Below, piece by piece: positions 9,232 through 17,877 of a DNA stretch of 64,000 nucleotides; the stretch's first letter is position 1; the number at the start of each line of letters is the position of its first letter. The position numbers were made by a program, and so were the translations under genes. The notes under the pieces are model-generated. The model worked only from the letters and a program-made list of their open reading frames with translations. It ran no database searches and was not told the DNA's origin. The DNA comes from Gallibacterium melopsittaci (GTDB taxonomy: Bacteria > Pseudomonadota > Gammaproteobacteria > Enterobacterales > Pasteurellaceae). The DNA is taken from the NCBI RefSeq assembly GCF_042433085.1, contig NZ_JBHLWA010000031.1, positions 1 to 64,000 of the forward strand, written 5' to 3'.

Positions 9232-9260
9232 ATTATCTGATAAATAGATAGGAAATGCAA
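9232..9260 (-). promoter_or_regulatory. Sigma-70 promoter of ffs
   Basis: On the minus strand TTGCAT (9260-9255) and GATAAT (9237-9232) are separated by exactly 17 bp. The predicted transcript would begin about 20 nt before the mature 4.5S RNA. This fits a 5' leader removed by RNase P, as is known for E. coli 4.5S RNA. Confidence 0.7.
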
Positions 9261-9297
9261 GCTCGCCAAGTATAGTTGCTTATTCTTTCGCTAGTTA

Positions 9298-11220
9298 TTA
9301 ACCATTTGCAATCTCTTCTAATTCCGCCCAGCGAGTCAACGCATCATCTAATGCTTGCTCCTGTTCGGCTAATTGCTGTAGTTTTGCACTAGTGACTTCA
9401 TTTGCTTGAGTGAAAAAATCTGGATGATTAATTTCTGCCTGTAATTGCTGAATTTGTTGTTCTAAATTTTCTAACAAAGTCGGCATCTGTGCTAATTCTT
9501 GTTGCTCTTTATAAGACAATTTCACTTTGCGTACTTTGTTGGCTCGAAACTCTTGCTTCTTATCCTGTTTCTCATTACTCTCTTTTTTATTTGACGGTAA
9601 TTCTGCTTGTTTTTGTGCTAATACATTCGCTTGTTGCTGTTTAGCATCATGATAACCGCCAACATATTTATTCAAGACACCGTCACCTTCAAAAATAAAA
9701 CACTCTGTCGCCGTGTTATCAATAAATTGGCGATCATGGCTAACGATTATTACTGTACCTGCATATTCCGTTAGCAGTTCTTCTAATAATTCGAGTGTTT
9801 CTACATCAAGATCGTTAGTTGGCTCATCTAAAATCAATAAGTTATTCGGTTTTAATAATAATTTTGCTAATAACAAACGATTTTTTTCACCACCAGACAA
9901 TGCCTTAACTGGCGTCATTGCACGCTTTGGTGGAAATAGGAAGTCTTGCAAATAGCCTAAAACATGGCGTTTTACGCCATTGACTTCCACGTCCTGCTTA
10001 CCATCTGCGACATTATCCATTACCGTTTTTTCTGGATCGAGCAATGAACGATATTGATCAAAATAGGCGACTTCTAATTTCGTCCCCGTATGTACTCGCC
10101 CTGAGGTTGGTTGTAATTCCCCTAATAACAATTTAATAAATGTTGTTTTTCCACAGCCGTTTGGACCAATTAAAGCAATTTTATCTCCCCGTAAAATTGT
10201 CGTTGAAAAATCCTTTAATAAAACTTTATCACCAATTTGGTAGTTAAGATTTTCAATTTCAAAGACAATTTTTCCTGAACGCACCGCATTATCGACTTGA
10301 ATATTCGCTTTCCCCATCACATCACGACGTTGACGACGTTCTTCTCGCATCGCTTTCAATGCTCGCACTCGTCCCTCATTGCGTGTTCGTCTTGCTTCAA
10401 TGCCTTTACGAATCCAGACTTCTTCTTGTGCTAACCGTTTATCAAATAATTCATTTTGTAACGCTTCAACCCGTAGATTTTCTTCTTTTTCTACTAAATA
10501 TTGATCATAATTTCCTGGGTAAGAAACTAATTTACCCCGATCTAAATCAATAATTCTGGTTGCCATTCGTCTGATAAATGCACGGTCATGCGAAATAAAA
10601 ACAATACTGCCTTTAAACTCTAATAAGAGGTTTTCTAACCAATTAATTGTATCGACATCAAGGTGGTTGGTGGGTTCATCAAGTAATAACAAATCAGGCT
10701 CTCTCACCAATGCTCTTGCTAAAGCTGCTTTGCGTTGCCAGCCTCCCGATAATTCAGATAAAGCAATATCAGGATTTAACCCCAATTTTGCCAATATCTC
10801 TTGGATACGATTTTCAAAACGCCAACCATTTAAATGTTCTAATTGTGCCTGAATTTCAGAAAGCCGAGTTAATGTCTTGTCTTGGTAATCTTTCGCCAAC
10901 TGTAACGACAACTGATGATACTCTTTTAACAGTTGCGCTAAATCTTCGATTCCCTCTGCAACATACTCAAATACCGTTCCTTCAATATGACGAGGTGGAT
11001 CTTGTTCTAATCTTGCAATAATACGATCTTTTTCAACAATCACTTGCCCATCATCTAATCCAGCTTGTCCTGCAAGAATTTTTAAAAGTGTTGATTTTCC
11101 AGCTCCATTGCGTCCTACCAAACAGACACGTTCGCCAGATTCAATTGTCATATCAGTATGATCTAATAAAGGATGATCACTAAAAGAAAGGTATGCGCCA
11201 GAGAGGGTTAAGATTGCCAT
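9298..11220 (-). CDS. uup: ABC-F ATPase Uup
   Basis: Soluble, ribosome-associated ABC-F protein; in E. coli it also suppresses precise transposon excision and affects replication. Two nucleotide-binding domains are visible: Walker A GRNGAGKST with signature LSGGWQRK in the first, and GPNGCGKTT with LSGGEKNR in the second. Each is followed by a LLDEPTNHLD or LDEPTNDLD Walker B. There are no membrane segments. The C-terminal 90 residues are Gln/Glu/Lys-rich and form the coiled-coil DNA-binding domain typical of Uup. Length (640) matches E. coli (635). It is transcribed alone, with ffs downstream on the same strand. Confidence 0.92.
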   Translation of the reverse strand: MAILTLSGAYLSFSDHPLLDHTDMTIESGERVCLVGRNGAGKSTLLKILAGQAGLDDGQVIVEKDRIIARLEQDPPRHIEGTVFEYVAEGIEDLAQLLKEYHQLSLQLAKDYQDKTLTRLSEIQAQLEHLNGWRFENRIQEILAKLGLNPDIALSELSGGWQRKAALARALVREPDLLLLDEPTNHLDVDTINWLENLLLEFKGSIVFISHDRAFIRRMATRIIDLDRGKLVSYPGNYDQYLVEKEENLRVEALQNELFDKRLAQEEVWIRKGIEARRTRNEGRVRALKAMREERRQRRDVMGKANIQVDNAVRSGKIVFEIENLNYQIGDKVLLKDFSTTILRGDKIALIGPNGCGKTTFIKLLLGELQPTSGRVHTGTKLEVAYFDQYRSLLDPEKTVMDNVADGKQDVEVNGVKRHVLGYLQDFLFPPKRAMTPVKALSGGEKNRLLLAKLLLKPNNLLILDEPTNDLDVETLELLEELLTEYAGTVIIVSHDRQFIDNTATECFIFEGDGVLNKYVGGYHDAKQQQANVLAQKQAELPSNKKESNEKQDKKQEFRANKVRKVKLSYKEQQELAQMPTLLENLEQQIQQLQAEINHPDFFTQANEVTSAKLQQLAEQEQALDDALTRWAELEEIANG

Positions 11221-11378
11221 AGTTTACCTATTACTTGTTTTTATCACTTATTTTCTGGCACATATTGTAGCAAAAATTTAAGGGATTCCTATTAAAAGGA
11301 TGATTATCCCCAGCAGAAAAACATCTTAATTTTTACAAGAAGTGGGTATCTGAGGGTGTGCTGTTTTGATTAAGACGA

Positions 11379-12830
11379 TTAAAACGTCTTTTCAAAAACT
11401 AAATTTATATTCTTATCCATATAAGCATACATTGATGGAATATTGCTCTCCTGCTTTTTCCAAGAAAATTTAAGTTTTGGCGTAACGCCCCAGAAATGCC
11501 AATCTCGTTTCCATAAAGTAAAGTTAACTTGATATACCTTATCCACTCGAACTTTTCCTAAAGGGAGTACATTCCCTAATACCGCTTCATCCTGATAATT
11601 CCGTTTTGTGAAAGATAAGTTTAAGCGTGATGAAACTCCACAATACCACTCTTGTCCCCAACCTAGCCTTAATGTTGGTGCAATATAGCTATATTGTTTT
11701 ACTGTGGTGTGTTCCCGTTGTACATCTGTTCCCCAGTAAAAATATTGCAACGGGTTCCGTAACCACAATAACGTTAATGATGCTAATTGATTATGTCCAT
11801 TCAACATTTCTCTATCAAAATAGCGTTGTTTCGCATATTCTACTGCACCAGAAAGTTGCCAATTATCAGATAACCATCGATTCCATTCTGCTCGTATTCC
11901 TTGTGCCCATTGATAACGTTTATCACCAATCCAACGGCGTTCATAAAATGGTAATAACCGCCACGTTTGTTTAGCACTTTTATGGGTATAACCTAAAGAA
12001 GTTCGATTTAAAACATCATCATAATCACGATTATCCCAATACAACTTGCCCACTAATGTATTTTCAAATGAAAGATAATGTGCTGCTAATAAATTAAAAT
12101 CACGCACTAAATTAACACTATAAGCAAAGCCATATGCACTTTGAGGCAACATTTTATCTGCTTTAATAAATCCAGTATGTTCAATTTCTCTAACTGCAGA
12201 AGCATGATTTACATTATTTTCTTTTAGATAGTTAACCACCACACTGATTTTCCATTCCGAACGCTGTTCAATCGCTTGTAAATAACGTTCTATCAGCAGT
12301 TGAATTGACTGCGGTATATCCTGATCCGATTTGGCTTTATTAAATTGTTCTTTAGCAGCACTATTTTGTTGCTCTCTAAATAAATTAATCGCTAACGCAA
12401 TGCGAACAGGATTTAACTTTGGATCAATCGCTAAAATTTGGCGAAACTTCATAATAGCCAATTCATAGTGATGCTGTGCTTCTGCTAAAGTGCCTTCAGC
12501 AAAGAGAACTAAAATTTGATCTTTAATTGGAAAATTACGATAAATAGGCAATACCTTTGAAATGACTGCAATATTTCGTTGTAAAATAGCTTGATTCAAT
12601 ATTTGTGCTGTTAATTGCGGATTCTTTTCAATTTCTGCTAACGAAATTTTTGTTGTTTTAACTGGAACACTAACTTTTTCAGATAACTTCTGTGGAACAT
12701 CTAGCTTAGCCACTTTAATTATATCCTCTACATCTCTCGATAGCTCTAAAACAGTATTCCTATCCGCATTAACTGATAAAACAGACAAATAAATAGAAAA
12801 CAATAGCGTTATAAATAATTTTTTGTTCAT
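11379..12830 (-). CDS. Slam-family surface lipoprotein translocon
   Basis: Slam proteins are outer-membrane machines that flip lipoproteins to the cell surface (first described for Neisseria TbpB). The 483-residue protein has a signal peptide (about residues 1-22), an N-terminal helical part with TPR-like repeats (about 60-185, for example AEAQHHYELAIMKFRQIL) and a C-terminal beta-barrel (about 190-483) with alternating aromatic strands ending in the terminal phenylalanine of NLVFEKTF. This is the Slam (DUF560) architecture. It lies 46 bp downstream of a lipoprotein gene on the same strand, the usual substrate-Slam pairing. Family assignment is from composition and architecture; the exact Slam subtype is not resolved. 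Confidence 0.85.
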   Translation of the reverse strand: MNKKLFITLLFSIYLSVLSVNADRNTVLELSRDVEDIIKVAKLDVPQKLSEKVSVPVKTTKISLAEIEKNPQLTAQILNQAILQRNIAVISKVLPIYRNFPIKDQILVLFAEGTLAEAQHHYELAIMKFRQILAIDPKLNPVRIALAINLFREQQNSAAKEQFNKAKSDQDIPQSIQLLIERYLQAIEQRSEWKISVVVNYLKENNVNHASAVREIEHTGFIKADKMLPQSAYGFAYSVNLVRDFNLLAAHYLSFENTLVGKLYWDNRDYDDVLNRTSLGYTHKSAKQTWRLLPFYERRWIGDKRYQWAQGIRAEWNRWLSDNWQLSGAVEYAKQRYFDREMLNGHNQLASLTLLWLRNPLQYFYWGTDVQREHTTVKQYSYIAPTLRLGWGQEWYCGVSSRLNLSFTKRNYQDEAVLGNVLPLGKVRVDKVYQVNFTLWKRDWHFWGVTPKLKFSWKKQESNIPSMYAYMDKNINLVFEKTF

Positions 12831-12876
12831 ATTTTTCTTTTTTAAAAGAAATACCTTTTTTGAACATTATAGAAAA

Positions 12877-13809
12877 TTAATGATTTGGAATTGTTCTTAA
12901 CCGTTCTGGAATATCAGTACTTCCATAAAAGAGACCATTTACTGTTTCTACATTGTTTTTTTCTAATTTGAATGTACCAATGGTCATATCTAATTTTGTT
13001 GATCCTCCAGCTAATACCCCTTTATAACTACCTTCTTCTCCTGTAGATTGTGACACACCATATACTAATTCTTTCACAACTGCTTGCCCTGTATACCCAT
13101 TAGCTGTTAATTGTGTATTTTCTAATTCAATATATTTAGAAGGAAATTCGAGATAACCACTAACCCCAGTGCTATCAATATTTAAGAAAAGCGTTCCGAC
13201 TTCAATATCATTAGGATTAATCGCTACACTCATATAAGCTTTTCCATTATAGGTGGCTGCAATACTTGATTGTTCAGGCAATACTTTAATCTGTGCATTT
13301 TCATCGGTAATTTTATAAAAAAAGGTTCTTACCTTATTTCCACCATCCATGAGATCAACATACCCATAATCTAGATAACTAATATTTTTGATATTAGAAT
13401 CATCTGTATATGACTTTAAACTAAATATATTTTCTTGATTTTGTTGAGAAACTTGTTGGTTAATTTCATCTGTTACATCATTTTCCTTCACAAGGATTTC
13501 ATTATTTTTATTCTCTTGTTGAATTTCTTTATTCTCTTGTTGAATTTCTTTATTCTCTTGTTGAATGTCTTTATTCTCTTGTTGAATGTCTTTATTCTCT
13601 TGTTGAATGTCTTTATTCTCTTGTTGAATGTCTTTATTCTCTTGTTGAATTTCTTTATTCTCTATTTTATTCAGATCAGTTCTATTTGTATTAATTTCTT
13701 TTTCAACTTCATAAACCGAATTTGATACAGATGATGAGCCTCCACCAGAACAAGCACCCATACTAAAAATTACAGCAACAACTAACATTATTAATTTAAA
13801 TAATTTCAT
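12877..13809 (-). CDS. Surface lipoprotein, predicted Slam substrate, with heptad repeat stalk
   Basis: A lipoprotein signal (hydrophobic MLVVAVIFSMGAC, lipid-modified Cys20) is followed by a Gly/Ser tract. Next comes a stalk of seven IQQENK(D/E) heptads (about residues 52-100), then a C-terminal domain of about 170 residues rich in beta strands (YKGVLAGGSTKLDMTIGTFK, VNGLFYGSTD). The C-terminal pattern resembles the eight-stranded barrel of TbpB-like and other Slam-dependent lipoproteins. Immediate linkage to the slam gene supports surface export. Nearby siderophore transport genes suggest a role in iron or host-ligand capture, but no ligand can be read from the sequence. The heptads probably form a coiled coil that holds the barrel away from the membrane. 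Confidence 0.8.
   Translation of the reverse strand: MKLFKLIMLVVAVIFSMGACSGGGSSSVSNSVYEVEKEINTNRTDLNKIENKEIQQENKDIQQENKDIQQENKDIQQENKDIQQENKEIQQENKEIQQENKNNEILVKENDVTDEINQQVSQQNQENIFSLKSYTDDSNIKNISYLDYGYVDLMDGGNKVRTFFYKITDENAQIKVLPEQSSIAATYNGKAYMSVAINPNDIEVGTLFLNIDSTGVSGYLEFPSKYIELENTQLTANGYTGQAVVKELVYGVSQSTGEEGSYKGVLAGGSTKLDMTIGTFKLEKNNVETVNGLFYGSTDIPERLRTIPNH
13511..13657. repeat. Seven 21-bp tandem repeats inside the lipoprotein gene
   Basis: Seven copies of a 21-bp unit (TTCTCTTGTTGAATGTCTTT plus A on the plus strand) run without gaps. Four inner copies (13553-13636) have GTC and encode Asp; the three outer copies have TTC and encode Glu. A truncated eighth copy starts at 13658. The unit is a multiple of three, so copy-number change would alter the stalk length without shifting the frame. 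Confidence 0.95.
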
Positions 13810-13976
13810 TTAATTCTCTCTTTTAATTAATCACGATAAATTTTTTCACTTTTTAAAAGTAAACTAACCATGTCGTTTTTTTCATAAAAACCAAATAGAG
13901 TATTATAAACTTTTTCTTAATGTAACACAATGAGAAAGGAAACTTTTTAAGAAAATTAGGTTATAAATAATTAATA

Positions 13977-14016
13977 AAGATGGCAGATATCTTATGATTC
14001 AATATCTACCATTCTT
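13977..14016 (-). terminator. Likely terminator of the siderophore importer operon
   Basis: An imperfect inverted repeat (AGATGGCAGATAT against ATATCTACCATTCT) lies 17 bp after the stop of the binding-protein gene and is followed on the minus strand by TTTATTAATT. Confidence 0.5.
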
Positions 14017-14033
14017 ATTTCTTAATAATTTAA

Positions 14034-14951
14034 TTATTTTACGGTTTGCTCTAATTCATCAATCATCATTTCTATTGCTTTTAATCCACCAAATGCTAAA
14101 TACCAATTTGCCGCATCTAAATAAACAATATGCTTTTGCTGATATGCTTTCGTTTTCTTAATAAGATCATTTTCTAAAACAACTTTAGCATTATCTTTTT
14201 TATCCGTAATGGCTGCTGTACGATCTACAACTAATAAATAATCAGGATTTTTTTCTAGCACATACTCAAAACCAACACTCATACCATGTGTTGAAGATTT
14301 GATATTTTTATCTGCTGGCGTAAACCCAAATTTTTGATAAACCAGACCATAACGAGAAGTATCACCATATGCACTAATTCTATTTTCATTCACTAATACT
14401 AATAGGGCCGTTTTCCCTTTAGTTAGTGCTGCTAATTGATTTACTTTGCTTTCTAAAGTAGCAATTTTCTCTTTAGCCAAAGATTCTTTATTCACAATCT
14501 TGCCAAGAATTTCAATATTATTCACTAATGAGGAATAGAAATTAGTAAAATCATTTTGATAATAAAAAACAGGGGCAATTTCTTTAAAACGATCTAACAT
14601 TTTTTGTTGACGACTAGAAGCAATGATTAAATCTGGTTTCAACTCATTAATTTTTTCAAAAGCGGGTTCAGGTAGTGATCCTACATTCGCAAAATTATCT
14701 GCTTTAAATGATTCTAAGTAAGTAGGCAATACTGTTGATTTTGGAATACCAACAATTCGATCTGCTGCCCCTAACTCACGCAATGTATCTGCCACACCAT
14801 AATCTAATACCACAATACGTTTCGCATCTTGAGGTATAGTTTGTTCTCCAACAGAGGTTTTTACTGTAATATCTGCTGCTTGACTAGGTAGCATGGCTAA
14901 ACTGCTTACTAATCCCAATACACCTAAAGCTAGTTTCATTTTAATTTTCAT
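14034..14951 (-). CDS. Siderophore-binding periplasmic protein of an iron ABC importer
   Basis: Class III (FepB/CeuE/YclQ-like) binding protein that delivers ferric siderophore to the inner-membrane permease. A signal peptide (about residues 1-25, ending SQAAD) is followed by two lobes joined by a long helix. Family-typical segments include RIVVLDYGVADTLRELGAADRIVG and FEKINELKPDLIIASSRQQ. No lipobox is present, as expected for a free periplasmic protein in a Gram-negative cell. It is the last gene of a permease-permease-ATPase-binding protein operon, the same order as ceuBCDE of Campylobacter and yclNOPQ of Bacillus. The siderophore cannot be read from the sequence; petrobactin- or catecholate-type ligands are known for relatives. 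Confidence 0.88.
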   Translation of the reverse strand: MKIKMKLALGVLGLVSSLAMLPSQAADITVKTSVGEQTIPQDAKRIVVLDYGVADTLRELGAADRIVGIPKSTVLPTYLESFKADNFANVGSLPEPAFEKINELKPDLIIASSRQQKMLDRFKEIAPVFYYQNDFTNFYSSLVNNIEILGKIVNKESLAKEKIATLESKVNQLAALTKGKTALLVLVNENRISAYGDTSRYGLVYQKFGFTPADKNIKSSTHGMSVGFEYVLEKNPDYLLVVDRTAAITDKKDNAKVVLENDLIKKTKAYQQKHIVYLDAANWYLAFGGLKAIEMMIDELEQTVK

Positions 14952-14987
14952 TAATTACTCTCCTTTCAACTATTTGTAGATAAAATT

Positions 14988-15749
14988 TTAACGAAAATAG
15001 GTTGCAATCCGTTGCCCATTAATCTGTTGGATCGGAATGTGCATATCATAGATATTTGCCAATACAGGCGTTTGCATAATTTGATCAACATCACCCTCTG
15101 CAACAAGTCGTCCTTGCTGCATAGCAACAATATAATCCGCATAACAAGAGGCAAAATTAATATCATGAATAACAATAACGACTGTTTTGCCTAGATTTTC
15201 CACCAACTGACGCAAAACTTGCATAATTTGTACTGAATGTTTCATATCTAAGTTATTCAATGGTTCATCAAGCAAAATATAATCCGTATCCTGTGCTAAC
15301 GTCATCGCAATATACGCACGTTGCCGTTGTCCTCCACTCAGGGTATGGATTGGTTTGTTACGTAATTCTGTTAAATTCATATAGTCAATAGCATGATCAA
15401 TAGCAACTTTATCTTCAGCCGTTAAACGCCCTTTGCTATAAGGAAAACGCCCAAAAGATACCAACTCTTCTACGGTTAAACGTAAATGGACGTGATTACT
15501 CTGTTTTAAAATCGCTAATTGTCGTGCAATACTCTCACTTGCTTGTTGCTGTAACGGTATGCCATTTAAAATGACTTCCCCCTGATCGGCTTGAAGCAAG
15601 CGGCTAATAATTGCTAATAATGTACTTTTACCCGCACCATTTGGTCCGATAAAAGCGGTAATTTTGCCTTGCGGGATTGTTAATGAAACATCATCAACCA
15701 CCCGTTGTGGCCCAAATGATTTACTAATATTTTTCAGTTCTATTGCCAT
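14988..15749 (-). CDS. ATPase of the siderophore ABC importer
   Basis: FepC/CeuD/YclP-like nucleotide-binding subunit, 253 residues. Walker A is GPNGAGKST (about residues 33-41), the signature is LSGGQRQRAYIAM and Walker B is YILLDEPLNNLD. It powers uptake of ferric siderophore. It overlaps the upstream permease gene by 10 bp, indicating translational coupling, and the binding-protein gene follows after 36 bp. Confidence 0.92.
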   Translation of the reverse strand: MAIELKNISKSFGPQRVVDDVSLTIPQGKITAFIGPNGAGKSTLLAIISRLLQADQGEVILNGIPLQQQASESIARQLAILKQSNHVHLRLTVEELVSFGRFPYSKGRLTAEDKVAIDHAIDYMNLTELRNKPIHTLSGGQRQRAYIAMTLAQDTDYILLDEPLNNLDMKHSVQIMQVLRQLVENLGKTVVIVIHDINFASCYADYIVAMQQGRLVAEGDVDQIMQTPVLANIYDMHIPIQQINGQRIATYFR

Positions 15750-16705
15750 ACTTTATTTGTCCTAAGTAATAAATAGATAAAATACACACCGCCAATAAAA
15801 TTCACCAAAATGCTTAATGTCGTTTTAAAGGTAAGAAGCTGAGCCACAATAAATTGACCTAATACGAGAATAATGATGGCAATTAAAATTGCAGTGGGAA
15901 TTAACCAACGGTGTTGATGGCGTGGCATAAATTCAAAAGTAATATTCATCACCAACAACCCTAAAAAAGTAATTGGACCTACTAATGCAGTCGCAACAGA
16001 AATTAAAATCGTAACGATCAGCAAGAGTTGTTTTGTTATTCGTGGATAATTCACACCTAAATTAATCGCTTGATCACGGCCTAATGCCAGTACATCAAGT
16101 ATGCGAAAATAGCGGATACTCCAGAACGAAACTGCGATAATAATAGCTGCTGCTATCCATAAAATATTAGTATTAATTCGATTAAAACTAGCAAAACCAA
16201 TATCTTGAGTAATTTGGAATTCATTTGGATCGATTAATACTTCCATAAAAGTCGTCATACTTTGAAAAAACGTCCCAAATACAATACCGACTAATAATAA
16301 GAAAAACATACTTTGCTGCTCTTGTTGGAATAATAAGCGATACAGCAATAACGCAAATCCCATCATAACCACAGTTGAAAAGAAAAAGAGTACAAGCGAA
16401 TCAATCGCCAACAAGGCTGCAGAACCTGACACAAAAATAATAACAGTCTGAATAAATAAATATAACGAATCCAGCCCTAAAACACTTGGCGTTAAAATTC
16501 GATTATTCACTAATGGCTGGAATAGCATTGTTGCTAATGCAATACCTATACCTGTTACAATAATTGCTAATAAAGACAATGTTCGATGTGTTAATGCATA
16601 TTCCCAACGAGAAGGAAGTTGATAAACAAGGTATAGTGTACTTACCACCATAACAATGATAATTAATAAAGCGAGCTTTAATTTACAGGCGAATAAATTA
16701 CGCAT
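15740..16705 (-). CDS. Permease subunit 2 of the siderophore ABC importer
   Basis: FecCD-family inner-membrane permease of the CeuC/YclO/FatC type, about 321 residues with eight to ten hydrophobic segments. The segment GRDQAINLGVNYPRITKQLL is the cytoplasmic coupling loop of this family. I choose the ATG at 16705 (MRNLFACKLK), which overlaps the upstream permease stop by 8 bp; a longer frame of 18 more residues exists but starts inside the upstream gene without need. It pairs with the upstream permease to form the channel. Confidence 0.9.
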   Translation of the reverse strand: MRNLFACKLKLALLIIIVMVVSTLYLVYQLPSRWEYALTHRTLSLLAIIVTGIGIALATMLFQPLVNNRILTPSVLGLDSLYLFIQTVIIFVSGSAALLAIDSLVLFFFSTVVMMGFALLLYRLLFQQEQQSMFFLLLVGIVFGTFFQSMTTFMEVLIDPNEFQITQDIGFASFNRINTNILWIAAAIIIAVSFWSIRYFRILDVLALGRDQAINLGVNYPRITKQLLLIVTILISVATALVGPITFLGLLVMNITFEFMPRHQHRWLIPTAILIAIIILVLGQFIVAQLLTFKTTLSILVNFIGGVYFIYLLLRTNKVWQ

Positions 16706-17651
16706 TACGATACCTCTTAAATAACAAATAGAGGAATATCGCACTACCAAATACACCAACTACCGCATTAATTGAGATTTCATAAGGATAGATAACTACT
16801 CTACCCAAAATATCACAACCAAGTACAAAAATTGCCCCTAAAATTGCCGTATGTAAAAGTGTTTTCTGTAAATTATCTCCTAAATATAGTGTCACAATAT
16901 TAGGTACAATTAAGCCAAGAAAAGGAATGACCCCCACTGTAACAATTACAATCGCCGATACAACAGATACAATCGCCAATCCTAGATACAACACTTGTTT
17001 ATAATTTAGTCCTAAATTTGTTGCAAACGCCTCCCCCATTCCGACAATCGAAAAACGTTGTGCAAATAGATACGCTAATAATAATGTTGGAATACTGATA
17101 TAAAGCATCTCATAGCGTCCACTCATAATCAGAGAAAAATCACCTTGTAGCCATGAGGATAAATTTTGTAATAAATCTTGTTGATAGGCGATAAATGCGG
17201 TAATTGAACTGACAATATTGCCAAACATAATACCAACTAAGGGAACAAAAATAGTGTCAGTAAATTTAACTTTTTCCAATAAAGTCATAAATAGCAATGA
17301 TCCAACAAAAGCAGCAATAATAGCTATCGTAGACTTTAATAACATTGAAGCATCAGGGAAAAATAAGATGGCTAATAATACACCTAATCTTGCACAATCC
17401 ATCGTACCCGCCGTGGTTGGCGAAACAAAACGATTACGACTTAATTGTTGCATTACTAACCCGCAAATACTTAAACTTGCACCAGCAATTAAAATGCTAA
17501 TTAGACGTGGAACACGACTAATCATCAGCACTTGCCATTGCTCATAATCAAAAGATAGCAATCCAGTGAGTGTTACTGAACTGACGCCAATTAATAGTGA
17601 AAAAAAAGATAACACCACTAAGAATAACAACAAATATCGCCGTTTAATCAT
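16698..17651 (-). CDS. Permease subunit 1 of the siderophore ABC importer
   Basis: FecCD-family permease of the CeuB/YclN/FatD type and the first gene of the operon. About 317 residues, highly hydrophobic, with family motifs GASLSICGLVMQQLSRNRF near the start, MGEAFATNLGLNYKQVL as the coupling loop and VPNIVTLYLG near the C-terminus. The start is set at ATG 17651 (MIKRRYLLL); a TTG 15 bp upstream is possible but less likely. Its leader carries Fur-like sites, so iron repression of the whole operon is expected. Confidence 0.9.
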   Translation of the reverse strand: MIKRRYLLLFLVVLSFFSLLIGVSSVTLTGLLSFDYEQWQVLMISRVPRLISILIAGASLSICGLVMQQLSRNRFVSPTTAGTMDCARLGVLLAILFFPDASMLLKSTIAIIAAFVGSLLFMTLLEKVKFTDTIFVPLVGIMFGNIVSSITAFIAYQQDLLQNLSSWLQGDFSLIMSGRYEMLYISIPTLLLAYLFAQRFSIVGMGEAFATNLGLNYKQVLYLGLAIVSVVSAIVIVTVGVIPFLGLIVPNIVTLYLGDNLQKTLLHTAILGAIFVLGCDILGRVVIYPYEISINAVVGVFGSAIFLYLLFKRYRNA

Positions 17652-17667
17652 TATTTTTCTAGACAAA

Positions 17668-17686
17668 TAAAATGAGAATTATTTTT
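17668..17686. promoter_or_regulatory. Fur-like box at the siderophore operon start
   Basis: TAAAATGAGAATTATTTTT matches about 13 of 19 positions of the classical Fur box GATAATGATAATCATTATC. It lies 17 bp upstream of the first permease ATG, over the translation-start region. A weaker second candidate (AAAAATGATTTTCAAG, about 17721-17737) sits further upstream where the promoter should be. Confidence 0.55.
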
Positions 17687-17822
17687 ATTTTTTAAAGGGT
17701 GTCAATATTGCCACTATCAAAAATGATTTTCAAGTAAAAAATCGGCTGTTCTTATAGAGAAGTAAGTTTGTAATAAAGTGAATATGAAGATTGATGGACA
17801 CTATGTTTTCTATATTGCAAAC

Positions 17823-17854
17823 AAAAAGCCCATAACGGAAACTCGTTATAGGCT
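17823..17854 (-). terminator. Intrinsic terminator of modA
   Basis: Stem AGCCTATAACG/CGTTATGGGCT with one mismatch and a 6-nt loop, followed by TTTTTG on the minus strand, 24 bp after the modA stop codon. Confidence 0.7.
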
Positions 17855-17877
17855 AATCAAAAATAACAACTTAACTA

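Noticed and set aside
9030..9269. A 79-residue minus-strand open frame over 9030-9269
   Set aside because: It overlaps the 4.5S RNA gene and its promoter and has no protein-like features.
13435..13725. A hydrophobic repeated frame opposite the lipoprotein repeats
   Set aside because: Antisense shadow of the 21-bp repeat; no start signal or membrane-protein character beyond the repeat.
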